Part shown: positions 1 through 4,171 of the stretch, one piece after another
Numbering within the stretch: the first letter of the stretch is position 1
Layout of the letters: each line of letters opens with the position of its first letter
DNA from: Solirubrobacteraceae bacterium
Lineage (GTDB): Bacteria > Actinomycetota > Thermoleophilia > Solirubrobacterales > Solirubrobacteraceae
Assembly: GCA_025928415.1 (NCBI GenBank)
Contig: JAICJK010000169.1
Coordinates: forward strand, 1 to 6,163
Direction: 5' to 3'
DNA length: 6,163 bases
Made by a program: the position numbers and the translations under genes
Notes under the pieces: generated by a model
Databases searched by the model: none
Told to the model about the DNA's origin: nothing
What the model saw: only the letters and a program-made list of their open reading frames with translations

Positions 1-495
1 CACCTGCAGCAGCGCGCCGCCGATCAGCGGGGCGAGGATCGGCGCCAGCCCGTTGACGAGCATGAGCAGCGCGAAGAAGCGCGCCGCCGCCACGCCCGTG
101 TGCCGGTCGCGCACGACGGCGCGGGCGATCACGATGCCCGCGGCGCCCGCCAGGCCCTGCACGAAGCGCAGCGCGACGAGGACCCACACCGTCGGCGCCA
201 GCGCGCACAGCGCGGACGCCACGCCGTAGGCGGCGAGGCCCACGAGCAGCGGCCCGCGGCGCCCCCGCGCGTCGCTGACCGGGCCGGCGACGAGCTGCCC
301 GACGGCGAGCCCGAGCAGGCAGGCGGTGACCGTGAGCTGCGCGGGGGATGCCGCGGTCCCGAGGTCGTCGGCCATCCGCGGCAGGCCGGGCAGGTAGAGG
401 TCCATGGACAGCGGGCCCATGGCCGACAGCGCGCCGAGCAGGACGACCGGGACGTCGCGGCCCGCCCGGTCGCGAGGGTTCGTGGGGCGGGCCAT
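1..495 (-). CDS. Bcr/CflA-family multidrug efflux MFS transporter, N-terminal part (3' end outside window)
   Basis: Inner-membrane proton-coupled drug exporter of the DHA1 type; only the first 165 codons are present and the frame is open to the window edge. Visible hallmarks are the MDLYLPGLP segment in the first membrane helix (about residues 31-39), the MFS motif A loop GPVSDARGRR (71-80) between helices 2 and 3, a long hydrophobic helix pair (82-120), and ARAVVRD (124-130), a signature of Bcr/CflA proteins. A further helix pair starts at about 140. The start is the ATG at 495: the frame is closed by a stop 11 codons upstream, and a promoter-like -10 box ends 8 bases before it, so translation is probably leaderless, with no Shine-Dalgarno sequence. 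It is transcribed divergently from the cupin gene. Family assignment is firm; the substrate (bicyclomycin, chloramphenicol, or other) cannot be told. Confidence 0.9.
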   Translation of the reverse strand, partial: MARPTNPRDRAGRDVPVVLLGALSAMGPLSMDLYLPGLPRMADDLGTAASPAQLTVTACLLGLAVGQLVAGPVSDARGRRGPLLVGLAAYGVASALCALAPTVWVLVALRFVQGLAGAAGIVIARAVVRDRHTGVAAARFFALLMLVNGLAPILAPLIGGALLQV

Positions 496-503
496 CCGCA
501 GCG

Positions 504-532
504 ATTGTCGGTGCGCGCCCGGAGGCCGTCAA
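504..532 (-). promoter_or_regulatory. Sigma70-type promoter for the Bcr/CflA transporter
   Basis: Read on the minus strand, TTGACG (532-527) matches the -35 consensus at five of six bases. It is followed after exactly 17 bases by GACAAT (509-504), a -10-like hexamer. Eight bases separate the hexamer from the ATG at 495, which puts the expected transcription start at or next to the start codon. This is the best-formed promoter in the window. Confidence 0.6.
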
Positions 533-550
533 GCGCGCGCGGGGACGCCC

Positions 551-570
551 GAACCCCCGGCGTGGGGTTC
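551..570. promoter_or_regulatory. Inverted repeat GAACCCC-N6-GGGGTTC, possible operator
   Basis: A perfect 7-bp inverted repeat with a 6-base spacer lies in the 137-base region between the divergent transporter and cupin genes. It sits 19 bases upstream of the transporter -35 box and about 60 bases upstream of the cupin start. Its place suggests a regulator-binding site shared by both genes. It could also be a hairpin in a longer cupin leader, or chance in GC-rich DNA. No regulator gene for it is seen in the window. Confidence 0.4.
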
Positions 571-632
571 TCCCCCTGGTGGGCATCCGGCCCGGCCCGG
601 ATCCTCGCTGCATGTGGAACGCCGGGGACGCC

Positions 633-1238
633 ATGAACAACCCGATGACCGGCACGCGGGCCGTGGTGCGTCTCGGGCGCGCGGACACCGGGGACGACCG
701 GGTCGTCCTCGACCTGCTCGTGCCGCCCGGCGCCTCGCTGGGCGCCGAGCACGTCCACCCGTCGCTCGGCGAGCGGATCGAGGTCCTCTCGGGCCGCGTG
801 GGCTACGCGCTCGGCGGCCGCGGCGGGCTGGCGCTGCGCGGCGACGTCCTCGACATCCCGGCGGGCGCGGTGCACGACTGGTGGAACGCCGGCGAGCAGG
901 ACGCGCACGTGCGGCTGGACGTGTGGCCCGCCGCCCGCTTCGAGCTCCTCGTCGAGACGCTGTTCGGCCTGGCGGCCGAGGGGCGGACCGACGCCCGCGG
1001 CACGCCGGGCCTCCTCCAGCGCGCGGTCCTCGCGCGCGACTTCGCCTCCGAGGTCGTCACCGCGCGCTCGCGACCGGCGCGCGCCGCCCTCCGCGCGCTG
1101 GCGCCGCTCGCGCGCCTGCTCGGGCGACGGGCCACCTACCCCCAGCACCGCGAGCTGCTGCTGCGCTACGGCAGCGCGCGCGTGGCCGACGCGCCGGCCC
1201 CCGAACCGGTCGTGCAGCCGCTGGCCCGCGCCGCGTGA
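633..1238 (+). CDS. Cupin-domain metal-binding protein
   Basis: A 201-residue protein with one cupin beta-barrel at about residues 20-100. Cupin motif 1 is H40-V-H42-x4-E47-x6-G54, and motif 2 is G70-x5-P76-x-G78-x2-H81-x3-N85, which fits the family pattern exactly. H40, H42, E47 and H81 would hold a metal ion. The rest (about 105-201) is predicted to be mostly alpha-helical and Arg/Ala-rich, without a recognised domain. There is no signal peptide, so it is probably cytoplasmic. The ATG at 633 is preferred: GGGGA ends 4 bases before it. An in-frame ATG at 612 would add seven residues (MWNAGDA). Cupins of this build include dioxygenases, isomerases and sugar- or small-molecule-binding proteins; nothing here identifies the substrate. 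It lies divergent to an efflux gene and 31 bases upstream of lepB. Confidence 0.85.
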   Translation: MNNPMTGTRAVVRLGRADTGDDRVVLDLLVPPGASLGAEHVHPSLGERIEVLSGRVGYALGGRGGLALRGDVLDIPAGAVHDWWNAGEQDAHVRLDVWPAARFELLVETLFGLAAEGRTDARGTPGLLQRAVLARDFASEVVTARSRPARAALRALAPLARLLGRRATYPQHRELLLRYGSARVADAPAPEPVVQPLARAA

Positions 1239-1262
1239 GCGGGGAGGGGCGACCACTACAGT
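1235..1262 (+). promoter_or_regulatory. Probable promoter of lepB (-10 TACAGT)
   Basis: TACAGT (1257-1262) fits the TAnnnT actinobacterial -10 pattern and ends 7 bases before the GTG at 1270. This predicts a leaderless transcript. The -35 region is weak: GTGAGC at 1235-1240, 16 bases upstream, keeps only the central TGA and overlaps the cupin stop codon. It implies that lepB can be transcribed separately from the cupin gene. Confidence 0.45.
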
Positions 1263-1269
1263 CGTCCGG

Positions 1270-1923
1270 GTGCCCGGCGACCCCGACAGGCCCGTGACGC
1301 GCCCCGCGCGCCGCCCGCCGCTGCGGTCGGCCGTGGAGCTCGTGCTCACCGTCGCGGTCGCCCTGTTCTTCGCGCTGACGATCCAGGCGCTGGCCGTCAA
1401 GCCCTACCGGATCCCCTCGGCCTCGATGTACCCGACGCTGCACGAGGGCCAGCGCATCCTCGTCGACCGCTTCTCCCACCGCATCGGCGGCGACCCGGCG
1501 ATCGGCGACGTCACCGTCTTCACGCCGCCCGCCGGCGCGGTCGTCGACGCGTGCGGGATCCCGGGCGAGGGGCCGTTCTACGACGGGGCGGAAAGCGGGC
1601 GGCCGTGCTCGCGCCCCACCCCGCGGCGCGCGGACACGACGTTCGTCAAGCGCGTCGTCGGCCTCCCGGGCGACACCATCGCCGTCCGCCACGGCCACGT
1701 GATCCGCAACGGGCGCCCGGCCCGCGAGCCGTTCGCCTCGTCCTGCTCGGGCCCGGCCTGCGACCTCGGGGCGGTCCGCGTCCCGCCCGGCTCGTACTTC
1801 CTGATGGGCGACAACCGCGGCAACTCCGACGACAGCCGCTACTGGGGCCCGGTCCCGCGCAGCTGGATCATCGGCAAGGCGTTCGCCACCTACTGGCCGC
1901 CCAAGCAGGTCGGCGGCCTCTGA
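1270..1923 (+). CDS. lepB: Signal peptidase I
   Basis: Membrane-bound S26 serine protease that removes signal peptides from exported proteins. It is 217 residues: a short basic cytoplasmic tail (RPARRPPLR), one membrane helix (about 20-43), then the extracytoplasmic catalytic domain. The catalytic serine is S52 in PSASMYPTL. The general-base lysine is K127 in FVKRVVGLPGD. The C-terminal box GDNRGNSDDSR (180-190), followed by YWGPVP, is intact. Two insertions carry cysteine pairs: C95/C113 between the Ser and Lys boxes, and C159/C164 before the GDNR box; these may form disulfides outside the membrane. The start is taken as GTG 1270 because of the close -10 box. A GTG at 1294 in the same frame is an alternative and would still leave the helix intact. 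It is not clustered with rplS or rnhB, the usual actinobacterial lepB neighbours. Confidence 0.95.
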   Translation: MPGDPDRPVTRPARRPPLRSAVELVLTVAVALFFALTIQALAVKPYRIPSASMYPTLHEGQRILVDRFSHRIGGDPAIGDVTVFTPPAGAVVDACGIPGEGPFYDGAESGRPCSRPTPRRADTTFVKRVVGLPGDTIAVRHGHVIRNGRPAREPFASSCSGPACDLGAVRVPPGSYFLMGDNRGNSDDSRYWGPVPRSWIIGKAFATYWPPKQVGGL

Positions 1924-1930
1924 GAGCGGC

Positions 1931-1951
1931 CCCGCGCCGCCGCGGCGCGGG
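1931..1951 (+). terminator. GC hairpin downstream of lepB
   Basis: CCCGCGCCG (1931-1939) pairs perfectly with CGGCGCGGG (1943-1951) around a 3-base loop, starting 8 bases after the lepB stop. No T-run follows, so it is not a canonical intrinsic terminator, though U-less hairpins of this kind are common in GC-rich actinobacteria. A self-complementary GGCCGGCCGGCC tract (1954-1965) follows at once and could form an alternative structure. Confidence 0.5.
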
Positions 1952-2012
1952 TCGGCCGGCCGGCCAGGATTCCCCCGCGCGGGCCGGCGTTCTGCGAGGG
2001 TCGGGCCACGAG

Positions 2013-2018
2013 CACAGT
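2013..2018 (+). promoter_or_regulatory. Weak candidate -10 box for the dodecin gene
   Basis: CACAGT resembles the TACAGT box of lepB and would place a transcription start near 2025, leaving a leader of about a dozen bases that still contains the Shine-Dalgarno sequence. The matching -35 position (TTCTGC, 1990-1995, 17-base spacer) is poor. The call rests mostly on position. Confidence 0.25.
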
Positions 2019-2026
2019 CGACCCAC

Positions 2027-2033
2027 GAGGAGG
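2027..2033 (+). promoter_or_regulatory. Strong Shine-Dalgarno of the dodecin gene
   Basis: GAGGAGG ends 4 bases before the ATG at 2038. It is the only near-perfect ribosome-binding site in the window and contrasts with the apparently leaderless genes around it. It suggests high expression of the dodecin. Confidence 0.75.
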
Positions 2034-2037
2034 CCAC

Positions 2038-2253
2038 ATGGCGGACAGCGTCTACCGAGTCACCGAGGTCATCGGGGTGAGCAGCGAGTCGTGGGAGGCC
2101 GCGGCGCGCAACGCGGTGCAGACCGCGGCGAAGTCGGTACGCGACCTGCGCATCGCCGAGGTGGTGCGCGAGGACGTGACGATCGAGAACGGCAGCATCA
2201 GCGCCTACCGCGTCCGCCTGAACATCTCGTTCAAGTACGACACGGGCGACTGA
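2038..2253 (+). CDS. Dodecin family protein, SecE2/calcium-dodecin type
   Basis: A 71-residue protein with the dodecin beta-alpha-beta-beta layout: strand YRVTEVIGVS (6-15), an amphipathic helix SWEAAARNAVQTAAKSV (18-34), then strands at about 38-50 and 54-66, ending SFKYDTGD. Dodecins assemble into hollow cytoplasmic 12-mers that usually store flavins. By comparison from memory, the tryptophan that stacks on flavin in flavin dodecins is replaced here by I39 (DLRIAEV). The sequence instead resembles Mycobacterium tuberculosis Rv0379 (SecE2), described as a calcium-binding dodecin that lacks the flavin site. A role in metal or small-ligand buffering is therefore more likely than flavin storage, but is not proven. 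The gene is monocistronic, between a hairpin upstream and convergent hairpins downstream. The start is fixed by the strong ribosome-binding site. Confidence 0.9.
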   Translation: MADSVYRVTEVIGVSSESWEAAARNAVQTAAKSVRDLRIAEVVREDVTIENGSISAYRVRLNISFKYDTGD

Positions 2254-2269
2254 CGCGCCTTGGGCGTCC

Positions 2270-2292
2270 GGGCGGCCGCGAGCGCGCCGCCC
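2270..2292. terminator. Hairpin 1 in the dodecin/MFS convergent junction
   Basis: GGGCGGC (2270-2276) pairs with GCCGCCC (2286-2292) around a 9-base loop, 16 bases after the dodecin stop. There is no T-run on either strand. By position it could end dodecin transcription or protect 3' ends from both directions. Confidence 0.4.
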
Positions 2293-2298
2293 GCGCGC

Positions 2299-2315
2299 CG
2301 GCGCGATCCGCGCCG
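2299..2315. terminator. Hairpin 2 in the dodecin/MFS convergent junction
   Basis: CGGCGCG (2299-2305) pairs with CGCGCCG (2309-2315) around a 3-base loop, 11 bases beyond the stop codon of the minus-strand MFS gene. It is symmetrical and could act on either strand; it is best placed to end the tetR-MFS transcript. It has no T-run. Confidence 0.4.
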
Positions 2316-2326
2316 CCCCACACCGC

Positions 2327-3526
2327 TCAGCCCGCGCGCGGGGCGGTCCGCGGCAGCGTCGCCGCCAGCAGCAGCGCGATCACGGCGAAGGCGGGCAGCA
2401 CCGCGAAGACCGTCGTGATGCTCGTGGCGTCGGCCAGCGCGCCGAGGCCGGTCGCGCCGAGCCCGCCGAGGCCGATCGCCAGCCCGTAGGTGATGCCCGA
2501 CGACAGCGCCGGGCGGTTGGGCAGGTACTCCTGCCCGACGACGACGGTCGTCGCGAACGGCGAGTCGACGGCCAGGCCCACGCCGACGAGCACGGCGAAC
2601 AGCCCGACGATCCCGACGTGCGGCACGAGGACGAGCAGCGGGATCAGCGGCAGCATCGCCCCGACGAGCACGATCCAGCGCCCGTAGCGGTCCGCGCAGC
2701 GCCCGCCGAGCAGCGTCCCGAGCGCGCCGGCCAGCAGCATGACCGTCAGCGCGGCCCCGCCGGTGGCCGCGCTGGCATGGAAGTGGTGGATCAGGTAGAC
2801 GGGCACGAAGGCCTGCAGGGCGAAGAACGCCGTCGTCCGCGACACGGCCGCCGCGACCAGGCGCGCGAACGGGCCGCGGGCCTCCGGGAGGTGCGCGGGC
2901 CGCGCCGGCCCGTGCTCCGCCTGGGCGCCGGGGACGAACCGCCCCAGGTGGGCCAGCTCGCCCAGCAGCACGGCGCTGACCAGCAGCCCGGGGATCGCGA
3001 TCAGCGGCGTGGCCGACAGGCCGAAGGTCGCGATGACCGGCGTGACCAGGGCCGGCCCGAGGGCGAAGCCCAGGTTCCCGCCGACCGCGAAGTAGCTCAT
3101 GCCGCGGCCGCGGCCGTCGGCGGCCGACACGTAGCCCGCGTAGCGGGCGCCCTCCGGGTGGAAGGCGGCGACGCCCAGGCCGCCGATCACCAGCACCGCC
3201 GCGAGCAGGACGTAGGAGTGGCACAGGCCGGTGACGCCGATCGCGACGCTGGCCAGCGCCACCCCGACCGGCAGCAGGACGGGCGCGGAGAGGCGGTCGG
3301 CCCACAGCCCGAACAGCGGCTGCACGATCGAGGAGCCGATCGTCGCGGCGGTGATCAGCGCGCTGGCGGCCGTGAGGCTCAGCCCGCGCTGGATGATCAG
3401 GAAGGGCAGCAGCGCGGGGACGGCGCCCTGGCACAGGTCGACGCAGCCGTGGCCCGCGGCGAGCATGCTGATGCCGCGGCGGTCGACGCCGGCGCGCGCC
3501 GGGGCCGCCGCGCTGATCGCGCTCAT
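2327..3526 (-). CDS. MFS exporter of the fosmidomycin-resistance (Fsr) family
   Basis: Inner-membrane efflux protein of 399 residues with about twelve hydrophobic segments in two halves, split by a hydrophilic loop at about 195-222. Fsr-type landmarks are a motif A variant GLWADRLSAP (73-82), AAFHPEGAR (120-128), VGGNLGFALGP (148-158), the second-half motif A GGRCADRYGR (274-283), and GQEYLPNR (331-338) leading into GLAIGLGGLGATGLGALAD (348-366). From memory these align with E. coli Fsr at matching positions. The start ATG at 3526 overlaps the tetR stop (ATGA), with GGGGTG 5 bases upstream, so translation is coupled to the regulator. The substrate is unknown; homologues export fosmidomycin, but many relatives are uncharacterised. 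It is probably repressed by the TetR protein encoded just upstream. Confidence 0.9.
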   Translation of the reverse strand: MSAISAAAPARAGVDRRGISMLAAGHGCVDLCQGAVPALLPFLIIQRGLSLTAASALITAATIGSSIVQPLFGLWADRLSAPVLLPVGVALASVAIGVTGLCHSYVLLAAVLVIGGLGVAAFHPEGARYAGYVSAADGRGRGMSYFAVGGNLGFALGPALVTPVIATFGLSATPLIAIPGLLVSAVLLGELAHLGRFVPGAQAEHGPARPAHLPEARGPFARLVAAAVSRTTAFFALQAFVPVYLIHHFHASAATGGAALTVMLLAGALGTLLGGRCADRYGRWIVLVGAMLPLIPLLVLVPHVGIVGLFAVLVGVGLAVDSPFATTVVVGQEYLPNRPALSSGITYGLAIGLGGLGATGLGALADATSITTVFAVLPAFAVIALLLAATLPRTAPRAG

Positions 3527-4107
3527 CGCAGCACCCCGTCCACCGCCAGCGCGACCACGCGCCGCCGTGCGACGTCCGCGGGCCAGCGGTGCCCCACGCG
3601 CATGTGGCGGTAGGTGTGATCGACGGCGTTGAGCAGCAGCGTCGCGGTCTCCGCCGACGGCTCGGCCGCGACCGAGCCGTCCCGCGCGCCGTCCTCCAGC
3701 AGCCGCCGCAGCGCGTCGGTGAAGACGGCGCGGGTGAGGACGGGCTGCCCCGGCTCCCCGTCCTCGTGGTAGACCGGCTCCAGGGACCCGGCGAGCGCGT
3801 CGAGCAGGCGCAGGTAGCGCTCGTTGACGTCGCAGATCGCCTCGAGCGCGGCGCGCAGGCGCTCCCCCGCGGGACCCGGCGCGGTCAGCGGGCCGAACAG
3901 GGCGTCGCGGTACTCGTCGGCCATGCGCGCGCTGAACTGCACGAGCAGCTCGTCCTTGGTGATCCCGCGGCGGTACAGCGTCATCCGCGACAGGCCGCTG
4001 GCGTCGGCCAGCTCGGCCATCGTGATGGCCTCCCAGCTCCTGGCCGGAAGGCGCTCGCGGATCCGCAGCAGGACCTCGGCGTCGACGGCGGGGGCAGCGG
4101 CGGGCAT
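3523..4107 (-). CDS. TetR-family transcriptional regulator
   Basis: A 194-residue dimeric repressor-type protein. The N-terminal DNA-binding domain spans about residues 8-55: helix 1 LLRIRERLPARSWEAI, then the helix-turn-helix TMAELADASGLSRMTLYRR (29-47) and TKDELL (50-55). The common TLYRHF-x-SK form is TLYRRGITK here, a mild variant. The rest is an all-helical ligand-binding and dimer domain with no recognisable ligand signature. It is first in an operon with the Fsr-like exporter; its TGA shares bases with the exporter ATG (4-base ATGA overlap). The ATG at 4107 lies 8 bases after a TAGGCT -10 box, so the message is probably leaderless. It is divergent from the ThDP enzyme gene across a palindrome that it most likely binds, giving autoregulation and joint control. 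Confidence 0.93.
   Translation of the reverse strand: MPAAAPAVDAEVLLRIRERLPARSWEAITMAELADASGLSRMTLYRRGITKDELLVQFSARMADEYRDALFGPLTAPGPAGERLRAALEAICDVNERYLRLLDALAGSLEPVYHEDGEPGQPVLTRAVFTDALRRLLEDGARDGSVAAEPSAETATLLLNAVDHTYRHMRVGHRWPADVARRRVVALAVDGVLR
3532..3537 (-). promoter_or_regulatory. Shine-Dalgarno of the MFS exporter inside tetR
   Basis: GGGGTG, read on the minus strand, lies within the last codons of tetR and 5 bases before the exporter ATG. With the ATGA stop-start overlap it supports the chosen start and coupled translation. Confidence 0.5.
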
Positions 4108-4115
4108 GGTACGTC

Positions 4116-4144
4116 AGCCTACCGGCCCTGTTACAGCGATGTAA
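4116..4144 (-). promoter_or_regulatory. Promoter of the tetR-MFS operon
   Basis: On the minus strand, TTACAT (4144-4139) is followed by a 17-base spacer and TAGGCT (4121-4116). The -10 box fits TAnnnT and ends 8 bases before the tetR ATG. The -35 hexamer lies within the right arm of the GTTACA-N4-TGTAAC palindrome, so a bound regulator would block this promoter. Confidence 0.55.
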
Positions 4145-4145
4145 C
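4130..4145. promoter_or_regulatory. Probable TetR operator, GTTACA-N4-TGTAAC
   Basis: A perfect 16-base palindrome (6-bp arms, 4-base spacer) sits in the middle of the 64-base gap between the divergent tetR and ThDP-enzyme genes. It is A/T-rich against a very GC-rich background, so chance is unlikely. It overlaps the tetR -35 box and covers the region where the -35 of the opposite gene should be. One repressor dimer could therefore shut off both directions. Confidence 0.7.
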
Positions 4146-4157
4146 GACGCGCCCGCC

Positions 4158-4163
4158 TAGGAT
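4158..4163 (+). promoter_or_regulatory. -10 box of the ThDP-enzyme gene
   Basis: TAGGAT fits TAnnnT and ends 8 bases before the ATG at 4172, the same spacing as for tetR and the Bcr/CflA gene. No good -35 lies at 17 bases; TTACAG (4131-4136) inside the palindrome is 21 bases away. The promoter may be weak or need an activator. Confidence 0.5.
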
Positions 4164-4171
4164 CGGACGCC

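Noticed and set aside
348..632. Upstream extension of the cupin frame to an ATG at 348
   Set aside because: The extra residues are Arg/Gly/Pro-rich, run antisense through the Bcr/CflA gene and its promoter, and precede the conserved cupin start region. The ATG at 633 has a nearby GGGGA.
129..1400. Minus-strand open frame of 423 codons spanning the transporter start, cupin and lepB start
   Set aside because: It crosses three supported genes and both strands' promoters, and its composition is that of an antisense shadow.
1954..1965. GGCCGGCCGGCC tract as a possible repeat element or binding site
   Set aside because: It is a simple GC tandem palindrome with no second copy noticed in the window. 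It is more likely part of the structured lepB 3' region.
2618..3613. Plus-strand open frame of 331 codons opposite the MFS exporter
   Set aside because: The translation is Arg/Gly/Ala/Gln-rich with no membrane segments or domains. The opposite strand encodes a well-matched Fsr-type transporter.
4108..4123. GGTA-N8-TACC inverted repeat over the tetR -10 box
   Set aside because: The arms are only 4 bp, which is expected by chance; the adjacent 6-bp palindrome is a far better operator candidate.
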